Below are positions 53,201 through 60,343 of a DNA stretch of 64,000 bases, one piece after another; the first letter of the stretch is position 1; each line of letters opens with the position of its first letter. The translations under genes and the position numbers were made by a program. Origin of the DNA: an uncultured Pirellulaceae bacterium (lineage in GTDB: Bacteria; Planctomycetota; Planctomycetia; Pirellulales; Pirellulaceae); assembly GCA_938083195.1 (NCBI GenBank), contig CALKCK010000017.1, forward strand, positions 16,885-80,884, given 5' to 3'. Below the pieces are notes generated by a model that worked only from the letters and a program-made list of their open reading frames with translations, did no database searches and had not been told where the DNA came from.

Positions 53201-54982
53201 GTAACTGGGCAGGTGACTTCCCAGTTGGGCGATTCGGAAATCGAAGACGCGGTTTTCAACGCGAAAACTAAGAGACTGTTGATTTCATCATCCAGTGAAG
53301 AATTTGACCTCGAATTTAAGGGGACGGTTTCAGGAAACGAAATTTCTGGAATGTTGGAAATCAACGGCGGACAGCTAGAGGTTGAGTTCTTCGGCAAGCG
53401 TGCTGCACCTCCGGAAAAGATGAAGACTGAAAAGAAAGTTGAAGAAGCCAAAGCTAAGGCAGAGAAGGCTAAGGCAGAGAAAGCTAAAGCAGAGAAAGCT
53501 AAGGCAGAGAAAGCTAAGGCAGAGAAGGTTAAGGTAGAGAAGGCTAAAAACGAAAAAGCCAAGCAAAAGAAAGCTGCTGCTGATGCAGCGAAAAATGCTG
53601 ACGCCAAGAAGTCAGACAAGGGTGAAGCCAAAGGTGCTGATACGAAGAAGATGGAATCCGAAAAACGGCAAGAGAACCAGGCTGAAGCCAAAGCGGCTGA
53701 TGATGCGGTCAGCGGATTATGGACAGGGCTATTAATGTCTCCCAACGGCGAACAGGATTTTACGGTTACGCTTGCGAGAAAATCCAATACAGAGATTACG
53801 GGGGTTTTTGAATCCTCGCGGGGCGAACGCGAAATCAATAGCGGGAGTTTTGATCCTGAAACGAAACAATTAACCCTTGTTGCTGATGGTGACGAGTTTA
53901 CGCTTGAACTAGCTGGAACCGTCAGTGGCAGTAAATACGCCGGTGAAGTCGATATCAATGGTGGCTCGTTCACCATGGATTTCGAGTTGTCGAAAAAAAT
54001 GAAGGGTCAGCCCGTTGTGGAGACGAGTGAGGAAGTAAGTCAAAAAACTGCGGCAGCGACAGACTCGGGTGAAGAGCCTGAAAAAGCCGTTGGGCCGGTT
54101 GGAGAGAAATCACTAGCGAGCCATATGCCGGGGCCACGGTGGGTGAGTTCAATTGAGGCGTCGCGATTTAAAAAGGAACGTTGCTACATCACGATGGATG
54201 GACACCGAAGTAATGACGACGGCGTCTATGCGTTTGTATCCAATGATTACGGTAAAACTTGGGATTCGTTAACCGATAATTTACCAAGCACCGCTGGTTC
54301 GGCTCGCGTGCTTCGGGAAGACGTAGAAAATGAAAACCTGCTATTGCTAGGTTGTGAATTCTCATCTTGGTACTCGATCGACCAAGGGAAAACTTGGACG
54401 AGAATCAAGGGTGGCCTACCAACGGTTTCAGTTCATGAGTTTGCGATTCATCCGACTGCCGGCGAAGTCGTTGCTGCAACTCATGGACGCAGTCTTTGGG
54501 TGGGTGACCTGTCAGTGCTTCGTCAATTATCTGTCGATTCATTAAAAGAGGATTCCAAGCTTTACGATGTGAAGGATGCGGTACGTTGGCAACGGAAGCC
54601 AAGCCGAGGGCTCAGTGGGACTCGGCGATTTGTCGGGACCAATCCTGAAACCGGTACTGTCGTGGCCTACTCCCTGGGCAAGAATGCTCGGCAAGTCGAG
54701 CTGGAGATTCAAGATCTCAAGGGGGAAACCGTCAAGACGTTTGAGGCTCCCAAAACCAAGGGCCTGCATATGCTCCAATGGGACCTTCGTCGAGATTCTG
54801 GCGGGCGATTTCGCTCGTCAACGGATTCGGGTACCTACCTTGTTCGGTTAAAAGTCGATGGTGAGACTCAACAGACGACCGTTACGGTAAAAACCGATCC
54901 ATCACTCTCTCCGGCTGCTGCATCAGCCTTGGAGAATAAGACAGAAGACCTCAGTTCTTTGCTGTTCGATGTGGATGATTAA
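50225..54982 (+). CDS. Exported sortilin/BNR-type beta-propeller protein with PDZ domain and three repeated modules
   Basis: This is a 1,585-residue exported protein. Its signal peptide has hydrophobic residues ~9-27, and a low-complexity Arg/Gly/Glu/Lys linker follows to ~115. A VPS10/BNR-type propeller begins at ~120 with repeats such as YKSEDGGKTWKN, FKTSDGGKTWKK and YRSSDGGETF. A PDZ domain is inserted at ~381-458 (SDKAGLKAGDIVASIDG). After the propeller come three ~95-residue modules (~822-920, 958-1058, 1159-1258), each opening (A/P)(V/I)SG-x-W and ending with ING/GGG plus a beta strand, and a Lys/Ala/Glu coil with AEKAK repeats (~1064-1100). Final BNR-type blades (~1300-1432) and a C-terminal sandwich close it. 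GGAG 6 bases before ATG 50225 fixes the start. The plain propeller core is common in planctomycetes; the insertions look unusual. Confidence 0.82.
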   Translation: MVFSLNHLRAAFLSILAVIFLSTLTYAQNEADGAARSRPSAEGTERGTSERGRGGRRPRGDAEGRGAMNRGPRTRQAEDGKPQEGQVKPAVAEKPAVAEKAKPEPEAKKKLPPTLAQSVADQFSWRSIGPANMGGRITAIAVSAKDHSTWWAATASGGLLKTTNDGNTFEHQFDKEATVSIGDVQVSASNPDIVWVGTGESNPRNSVSWGDGVYKSEDGGKTWKNMGLKNTFQTGALAIHPKNPDVVWVGSLGRLWGPNPERGLFKTSDGGKTWKKVLFVNDTTGVIDVQLNPKNPDHLLVATYERKRDGFDGNDPEQRFGSGAGIYKSTDGGESFERVTKGLPTCKMGRIGLDFFEKDPKYVVAIVESEKIAKEPENYSFAGLRGEDAELGAKIVSVTKDGPSDKAGLKAGDIVASIDGRVVPSYSEMLKEIHKRPAGKTVKLVVSRERKLVDINLELGKKPESKSSSSSRNRRNDFTGTLGGQAANLQDTQGSDGYEYGGIYLSKDGGTSWSRINSLNPRPMYYSNIQVDPLDRNNIYVCGTSLYRSSDGGETFTGDGGSDGIHVDHHALWIDNKDPRHMILGNDGGVHVTRDRMEHWDHYNHVAIGQFYHASVDSNLDFNVYGGLQDNGSWGGPSRGKNGSGPINSDWISVGGGDGFVTLSDPNDPSQIYYESQNGGMGRIHLETGARGFIRPRERGVKFRFNWKTPYILSPHNSQIHYSAGNYVLRSLKKGDGVKRISPEITNTDRGAGSAISESPAEEGVIYVGTTDGAVWMTKDGGNNWEPLFFQPKQKEEEKPAEKTPPKKEETDSKPAGDSKTDAVSGDWQGRMISDRIPEDRAEFNFTLKLTDGKISGEIDGFRGAQEISEGTYNASSGAVSFSVESQRGSRDYSGTIKNGKFNGEMTAGGGQFQVDIEATRKKKDPKLGMQLGPVSLLTASVQYSGESSRIVERINLDDPISGDWECVIEDENVPGGRLEFTLVLAQGKDSKVTGQVTSQLGDSEIEDAVFNAKTKRLLISSSSEEFDLEFKGTVSGNEISGMLEINGGQLEVEFFGKRAAPPEKMKTEKKVEEAKAKAEKAKAEKAKAEKAKAEKAKAEKVKVEKAKNEKAKQKKAAADAAKNADAKKSDKGEAKGADTKKMESEKRQENQAEAKAADDAVSGLWTGLLMSPNGEQDFTVTLARKSNTEITGVFESSRGEREINSGSFDPETKQLTLVADGDEFTLELAGTVSGSKYAGEVDINGGSFTMDFELSKKMKGQPVVETSEEVSQKTAAATDSGEEPEKAVGPVGEKSLASHMPGPRWVSSIEASRFKKERCYITMDGHRSNDDGVYAFVSNDYGKTWDSLTDNLPSTAGSARVLREDVENENLLLLGCEFSSWYSIDQGKTWTRIKGGLPTVSVHEFAIHPTAGEVVAATHGRSLWVGDLSVLRQLSVDSLKEDSKLYDVKDAVRWQRKPSRGLSGTRRFVGTNPETGTVVAYSLGKNARQVELEIQDLKGETVKTFEAPKTKGLHMLQWDLRRDSGGRFRSSTDSGTYLVRLKVDGETQQTTVTVKTDPSLSPAAASALENKTEDLSSLLFDVDD
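53453..53557 (+). repeat. Seven 15-bp tandem repeats encoding AEKAK
   Basis: Units of the type GCTAAGGCAGAGAAG run in phase with the codons, five nearly identical and two diverged, inside the propeller gene between modules 2 and 3. They encode a charged Lys/Ala/Glu helix. In-frame slippage would change helix length by five residues per unit. Confidence 0.92.
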
Positions 54983-55126
54983 TACCAGCTCGTTGGGTTT
55001 TCACCGGCGGAGATTTTTTGTGATCTTTTTGCTCCCTCAATAGTCGAAAAGGGGGGGGCTGGCTGTAAGGGTTAGTTAAATTCGACCCTCTGGAGGAACT
55101 AGCTAAAAAACACCGGTTTTAGGTGA

Positions 55127-55154
55127 TTGACAGTCGGTCAGGGCGGGCTAAAAT
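55127..55154 (+). promoter_or_regulatory. Sigma-70-type promoter of the cysteine-rich YTV gene
   Basis: TTGACA (55127-55132), a 16-bp spacer and TAAAAT (55149-55154) predict a start near 55161 and a 5' leader of about 145 bases. It lies in a 324-bp gap with no other gene. The near-consensus match fits a highly expressed envelope protein. Confidence 0.7.
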
Positions 55155-55306
55155 GCCCAAACTAACAAGAAAACGTGCGTTCATGCTGATGGAATAGCAA
55201 GAGAGTGTGGCTCACTGGTTCTTTGATTTTCAACTGTGATAAATAGGACGCGACGGCGCGTTCGTCAGATTGAAGTTTAGGCTTTTATGTTCCGAGGAGG
55301 TTTTTT

Positions 55307-57724
55307 ATGTCGCAACGTTTGTTGGGCATGTTGGTGGTAATTGCGTTCGCAATTTCGACACCCTATGTCAACGCTGGGACGCAACATGGATGTGGTCAAG
55401 TGGCCAATCCTTGTGGTGATTGCTATGGCGGATCTGTTGTTGATCCCGAATCCAACGGTGGTGCTGCCACTGGGGATGATTGTTGTGGCCAAGAAGTGCG
55501 TTTTGTGACTCGTACGGTTTACGAAAACCAAATGATGACGGAGATGCGAACGGTCACACGCACAAGAATGAACAAAGAAACACGGACGCGTGAGTGTACC
55601 GTTAACGTTCAAGTTCCTACGAAGGAAACACAAACTTACACTGTGATGGTTCCCAAGACTTCGATGAAGACTCAGAACTACACCGTAAAGGTTCCTTACA
55701 CTGAAAACGTAACCATGGAGTATCAGACCCGACGGCCTGTTACCGAAATGGTTGAAAAGACGTACCAAGTATGTGTGCCGTATGCCGAAGAGCAAACGCA
55801 AGAGTACACCGCGATGGTTCCTTACAAGGAAATGGTAACTCAGAATTACCAAGTTCGCGTTCCTGTTCGCGAGATGGTCACTCAGACTTACAAAGTGAAA
55901 GTGCCTTACACCGAGGAAGTAACTCAATCCTATGTGGTTTGCGTTCCTTACACCGAAAACGTTGAGCAAACGTATCAGGTGCTTGTCCCCTACACGGAGG
56001 AAGTCACTCAGACCTATCAGGTTCGTAAACCTGTTAAAGAAATGGTGACACAGACCTATTGCGTTCGTGTTCCTTACACGGAAGAGGTTGAGCAGACCTA
56101 TCAGGTTCGCGTCCCGGTAACGACTCAGGTCGAGCAGACCTATCAGGTCGCGGTTCCTTACACTGAGAACGTTGAGCAAACCTATCAGGTTCGCGTGCCT
56201 TATACCGAAAACGTTGAACAGACGTATCAGGTTGCAGTGCCTTACACAGAGAACATGACGCAAACCTATCAGGTTCGGGTCCCTTTCACCGAAGAGATCA
56301 CTCAAACTTATACAGTTTGCGTTCCCGAAACGACTGAAGTTGAAGAAACCTACACAGTAATGGTTCCTAAAACTGAAGATCGTACCGGAACTCGAATGGT
56401 ATGTGTGCCTGAGACTGTAACTCGCCACAAGACCCTTTGTGTCGATAAAGGTGCTTGGGAAACGACAACTTGTCAGGTAGCTTCGTCTTGCGGTACTAAG
56501 AGCCGCTGTCGCTTGTTTTCGCGGCTTAGCTGCGGAAGCAGTTCATGCGGAAATGGTTGCTCAACCGGTTGTTCAACTGGCTGCGATACGGCTTGCCAGA
56601 CCATGACAAAGCGGGTTTGGGTTCCTAACGTCGTCAAGGAAGAAGTAGCTTACGAGGCGACTGTCATGAAGCAGGTTCCTCAGGAGTACACCTATCAGGT
56701 AACTGTCTGTGTTCCAGAAACAAAGACCAGAATGGTCAAACGGACCACAATGAAACCTGAAGTCAAAACGAGAACATTGACTTGTCAAAAGTATCGTTGC
56801 GAAACAAAAACTCGCGAAGTTTCTGTTACTAAGATGCGTTGCGAAACGCGGACACGCACCGTTCCATGCACCAAAGTTCGTTGCGAAACTAAAACGCGAA
56901 CTGTTCCCGTGACACGAATGCGTTGCGAGACTAAAACCCGTATGGTGCCTTGCACGAAGATGACTTGCGAAACCAAAACTCGCATGGTTAAGGTGCAAAA
57001 GTGTCGAGTTGAGACTCGCACTCGCGAAGTGCCTGTTTGCAAAATGGTTTGTGAAACCATGACGCGAACCGTTCCTGTAACCAAGATGAAGTGCGAAACA
57101 CGCACTCGCACGGTTCCTTGCACGAAGATGCGTAAAGAGACTCGCACACGAACCGTACCTGTGAGACGATGTCGAATTGAGACTAAGACTCGCGAAGTTG
57201 CTGTTTGCAAAATGGTTTGTGAAACCAAAACGCGTGAAGTGGCTGTTTGCAAGTACCGTCCGGAAACCCGAACACGGACTTGCAAAGTCATGAAAACGCG
57301 AATGGAAACGAAAACCTGTCAGGTTCCCGTTTGCAAAATGGTTTGCGAAACTAAGACGCGTACTGTGCCTGTGCGTAAGTGTCGCTTGGAAACGCGAACC
57401 CGGGAAGTTCCGGTAACCGTTTGCATTCCTGAGACACGAACACGTGAAGTCACGGTAATGAAGTGTGAGCAACAAACACAAACCCAAGAATACACAGTTT
57501 GTGTTCCTGAAACCTACACCGAAGAGGTTGAGGTTCAGGTTTGTAAGCGAGTTGCAAAAGAAGTTCAGGTGCCAGTCAAGAGTTGTGGTTGTAACAGTGG
57601 TTGCGGACCTACCGCGGCATGTTGTGACAACGAATCGGCCTGCTGTGCAAAACGACGCTGTGGCCTTCGAGCACTTGGAAGTCGGATCGTAAGTCTGTGC
57701 CGAAGTCATCGGTGCTGCAACTAG
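55307..57724 (+). CDS. Cysteine-rich YTV-repeat exported protein
   Basis: This is an 805-residue protein with a signal peptide (to ~residue 24) and a Cys-rich lead, then two repeat arrays of the same 14-residue period. Array 1 (~60-370) has units like TYQVRVPYTENVEQ. Array 2 (~475-740) has units like MRCETKTRTVPCTK, rich in Arg, Thr and Cys. Between them is a Cys/Gly/Ser-rich linker (~395-430, CGSSSCGNGC...CDTAC), and the C-terminus is again Cys-rich. AGGAGG before ATG 55307, a near-consensus promoter and a strong terminator suggest high expression. YTV proteins are associated with planctomycete envelopes, so a disulfide-linked wall protein is likely (inference). Confidence 0.88.
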   Translation: MSQRLLGMLVVIAFAISTPYVNAGTQHGCGQVANPCGDCYGGSVVDPESNGGAATGDDCCGQEVRFVTRTVYENQMMTEMRTVTRTRMNKETRTRECTVNVQVPTKETQTYTVMVPKTSMKTQNYTVKVPYTENVTMEYQTRRPVTEMVEKTYQVCVPYAEEQTQEYTAMVPYKEMVTQNYQVRVPVREMVTQTYKVKVPYTEEVTQSYVVCVPYTENVEQTYQVLVPYTEEVTQTYQVRKPVKEMVTQTYCVRVPYTEEVEQTYQVRVPVTTQVEQTYQVAVPYTENVEQTYQVRVPYTENVEQTYQVAVPYTENMTQTYQVRVPFTEEITQTYTVCVPETTEVEETYTVMVPKTEDRTGTRMVCVPETVTRHKTLCVDKGAWETTTCQVASSCGTKSRCRLFSRLSCGSSSCGNGCSTGCSTGCDTACQTMTKRVWVPNVVKEEVAYEATVMKQVPQEYTYQVTVCVPETKTRMVKRTTMKPEVKTRTLTCQKYRCETKTREVSVTKMRCETRTRTVPCTKVRCETKTRTVPVTRMRCETKTRMVPCTKMTCETKTRMVKVQKCRVETRTREVPVCKMVCETMTRTVPVTKMKCETRTRTVPCTKMRKETRTRTVPVRRCRIETKTREVAVCKMVCETKTREVAVCKYRPETRTRTCKVMKTRMETKTCQVPVCKMVCETKTRTVPVRKCRLETRTREVPVTVCIPETRTREVTVMKCEQQTQTQEYTVCVPETYTEEVEVQVCKRVAKEVQVPVKSCGCNSGCGPTAACCDNESACCAKRRCGLRALGSRIVSLCRSHRCCN

Positions 57725-57751
57725 TTCTGTTGAACTGTAGTAATAAAATAG

Positions 57752-57785
57752 GAGCGTGCTGATCTTTCGGCACGCTCTTTTTTTA
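57752..57785 (+). terminator. Intrinsic terminator after the YTV gene
   Basis: The 8-bp hairpin GAGCGTGC (57752-57759) / GCACGCTC (57770-57777), with a 10-base loop, is followed by seven T residues. It lies about 27 bases past the stop codon. Confidence 0.93.
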
Positions 57786-58001
57786 TTTAACCAACCGTTT
57801 GCGGGTTAAAAATTGTCTTTTCAGGGATTTGAGGTTTTTGCCTCAATTTTGTTTAGGAAGGTTTAGTACGCGAAATAGGCATTTTTTTTCTTCCTTTGAT
57901 AAAATTGCTTGCGAACATTCAAGCTGAGGACGGCACTTTACGATAAAGGTTGGTACCGATATATTAATCAGAGTTGAATTTTTTCAATTCACCACCGATA
58001 T

Positions 58002-58075
<74 letters not shown>

Positions 58076-58078
58076 CTG

Positions 58079-58122
58079 ACCCGCTTTTTCATGCTCCACC
58101 ATGCGTGAAAAAGCGGGTTTTT
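58079..58122 (+). terminator. Intrinsic terminator of the tRNA-Arg transcript
   Basis: A 12-bp inverted repeat (CCCGCTTTTTCA / TGAAAAAGCGGG) closes a 14-base loop and is followed by a run of T. It begins four bases after the tRNA end. Confidence 0.88.
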
Positions 58123-58153
58123 CTTTTGGGGTGCTCCCCGATTCTCCTGTGTT

Positions 58154-58588
58154 CTAAAAACTACTTGAAAACTTTTTTCCAACAGCCGCAGCCTTGGATA
58201 TATCAGTAGGCGTGACCTGTAAATTGTGCTTCCTCGCAACGTCCGGTGAGTTGCCCAGCCATGTGGAAACGGTCGTTAGATCAAATCCTACACGTATCAA
58301 CTGAGTTTCGACGTTGGATCTGAGGTTCATCCATGGTTTTGCCCAAGGCTGTAAGCCAGCTTTCGTTGCAGTCCGTTTTAAGCGGTTTGTTATTTGAGTT
58401 TGGCTCGGACCTTGTGGAAAGATTAGGCCACTGGGCACAACTAGGAGGTCATCTTTGATAGTGAGCTGATGGTAGGCTTCAAGTAGCGGACGGAAATCAC
58501 CAAATATTGGTACTGTGCGAGTTTTAGTATTAACGCAAGGCACAATGCAGTTGTTGTCGTCCCTCTCAAGATGGCCAGACTCAGGAGA
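58154..58588 (-). pseudogene. Degenerate C-terminal half of a tyrosine site-specific integrase
   Basis: The frame reads from a stop at about 58589-58591 to 58154 and matches only the C-terminal catalytic part of planctomycete tyrosine recombinases. SPESGHLERDD and KTRTVPIFGDFRPLL fit the SPKTxH and VPxFPELRPLL segments. KPWMNLRSN holds the RxxR-type arginine region, and TWLGNSPDVARKHNLQVT fits WIGNS...KHYLQVT. The expected nucleophile Tyr of KHYLQV is Asn here (codon 58223-58225), and the N-terminal half is missing, so the gene is dead. It points toward the tRNA-Arg gene, as expected for an element once integrated there. Confidence 0.78.
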
Positions 58589-58806
58589 TCAATCTTCTTA
58601 CGAAACAATCCAATACAAATCTGCTGAGTTCGGTTCGATAGCTTCTCTTTTCCAAATTTTCGCCCGTTGGTACTGGGCCTTCCGAAGCGATCTTGATATG
58701 CAGATTAAAACGATTGTCGTCCGCAACGGTATGGTGTTTCGCTAAACTTGTAAGTTGTCCGGTGTTGGTGATTTACGCGTCTTGTCTCAGAAACTAGAGT
58801 AATTAG

Positions 58807-60093
58807 ATGTTTCGTCTTTACCTCTCAATCGTTGTCCTATTCGCGCTTTCATGCGCCCACTTTGCCATTGGCGATTCGTTATTGGCTCAGGAATTGAAAC
58901 CGGTAGTGGTTGCTGTCGTCATCGAATCCGAAGTGCGCGCGGGCCAAAGCGTTGTTGGCACCGTCAAGCCCCTTCGAACCAGTCGGATCGGCAGCGCTCT
59001 TGATGGGCGAGTGCTTCGATTCCTTGTGGATGAAGGCCAGATGATTCGCAAAGGGCAGACGTTGGCTCAGCTAAGAACAAAGACACTTGAGATCGAACAG
59101 GCCGCCGCCACCGCCGAACTTCAACTGGCGCTGAGCCGCTTGTCCGAGCTGGAAAATGGTTCACGACCCGAGGACATTGCCGAAGCCGATGCCATCATGC
59201 AAGCCGCTGCCGCTGCTGCAAAAAATGCAGATTCCCGGCTAGAGCGAATGGAATCCTTGGCTCGTGGATCTGCATCCAGTCTGGGAGAACTAGATGATGC
59301 GAAAGAACGCGCCGACGCTGCAAGGTTTGCACTCAAAGCAACCCAAGCTTTATTGAAGCGGATTAAACAAGGCCCAAGAAAAGAAACGATCGCGCAGGCC
59401 GAGGCTCAAGTTGAATTGCAAAAACAGAAACTCGAACTAATTAAAGACCGATTAAAGAAGTCAGAGATTGTCGCGCCGTTCGACGGGTTTGTCTCAGCTG
59501 AATTTACAGAAGAAGGTGCATGGATTAATCGCGGTGATCCCGTGATTGAAATCATTCAAATGGATGAAGTAGAAATTCTTGCACCAGTAACGGCAGAAAC
59601 GGTTGTTGGACTTCGCAAAGGAGACGTTATTCGCATTGAATTTCCGGAGATTCCAAACCAAATCTTGACTGGAAAAGTTGACCGAATCGTACCTGTGGCT
59701 GCCGCTCAAGCCCGAACGTATCCGGTCTATTTGCGATTAAAGAACAAAATTGAAAACGAAACTCCAATGCTGCTTGCCGGGATGCTGGCTCGGGTGGATG
59801 TTCCCGTCGGCCAGCGAAAAATACTTCCGCTGGTTCCCAAAGATGCGTTGGTGCTTAACGGAAAAGATCGGTCGGTTTTTGTCGTAGATTTTGACAAGAA
59901 CGACAGTGCAAACGAATCGGCCACAGGAGTCGTTCGCAAGGTCCCAGTTGAACTTGGAGTCGCCTTGGACGATCGAATCCAAGTGATTGGGGAAATAAAA
60001 GCTGGCGATTTTGTTGTCGTTGACGGAAATGAACGACTGGTGCCCAATTCGAAAGTAAAAGTAATTCCCGGCATGAAATCGGAGAATCCATAA
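58807..60093 (+). CDS. RND efflux periplasmic adaptor (HlyD/membrane-fusion protein)
   Basis: This is a 428-residue adaptor linking an inner-membrane RND pump to an outer-membrane channel. It has a signal peptide (~1-32), a biotinyl-lipoyl-like domain half (GRVLRFLVDEGQMIRKGQTLAQL, split) and a long alpha-hairpin (~95-215, rich in Ala/Glu/Lys). The second lipoyl half follows (VAPFDGFVSAEFTEEGAWINRGD, split), then a beta-barrel and a C-terminal membrane-proximal domain. The pump gene follows 250 bp downstream on the same strand. GC content and codon choice in this pair look a little higher than in the neighbouring genes, a hint of transfer but not proof. Confidence 0.92.
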   Translation: MFRLYLSIVVLFALSCAHFAIGDSLLAQELKPVVVAVVIESEVRAGQSVVGTVKPLRTSRIGSALDGRVLRFLVDEGQMIRKGQTLAQLRTKTLEIEQAAATAELQLALSRLSELENGSRPEDIAEADAIMQAAAAAAKNADSRLERMESLARGSASSLGELDDAKERADAARFALKATQALLKRIKQGPRKETIAQAEAQVELQKQKLELIKDRLKKSEIVAPFDGFVSAEFTEEGAWINRGDPVIEIIQMDEVEILAPVTAETVVGLRKGDVIRIEFPEIPNQILTGKVDRIVPVAAAQARTYPVYLRLKNKIENETPMLLAGMLARVDVPVGQRKILPLVPKDALVLNGKDRSVFVVDFDKNDSANESATGVVRKVPVELGVALDDRIQVIGEIKAGDFVVVDGNERLVPNSKVKVIPGMKSENP

Positions 60094-60343
60094 TCGTTTG
60101 TCCGTTTAGACTGCGGCATCAATAAATCAAGATCAACCTAATTCCGTTGCCTCGGTAAGCAGCGACGCGAAGGACGGATGAGGGAAAAGCGAAACAATGC
60201 GAATTGTCTTAAGTTAGCCACTGTCAAACCAACCACCTCCGGCGCTTTGCGTCGAACCTTCCCATACAGGGGAGATTACAGTGCGCCCGTAGTGCCTGCC
60301 ACGTGTTGAGTCCCAAATTTTATATTTTTGATCAAACGCCCAA

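Noticed and set aside
52963..53976. 337-codon open frame antisense to the propeller modules
   Set aside because: The sense frame encodes clear repeated modules, while the antisense product is Ser/Phe/Ala low complexity created by the AEKAK repeats.
55277..56428. 383-codon open frame antisense to the first YTV array
   Set aside because: The codon periodicity of the 14-residue repeats keeps the opposite strand open. The translation is a low-complexity repeat with no family features.
56573..57709. 378-codon open frame antisense to the Cys-rich YTV array
   Set aside because: Same reason: a mirror of the repeated sense codons. The sense gene has promoter, ribosome-binding site and terminator.
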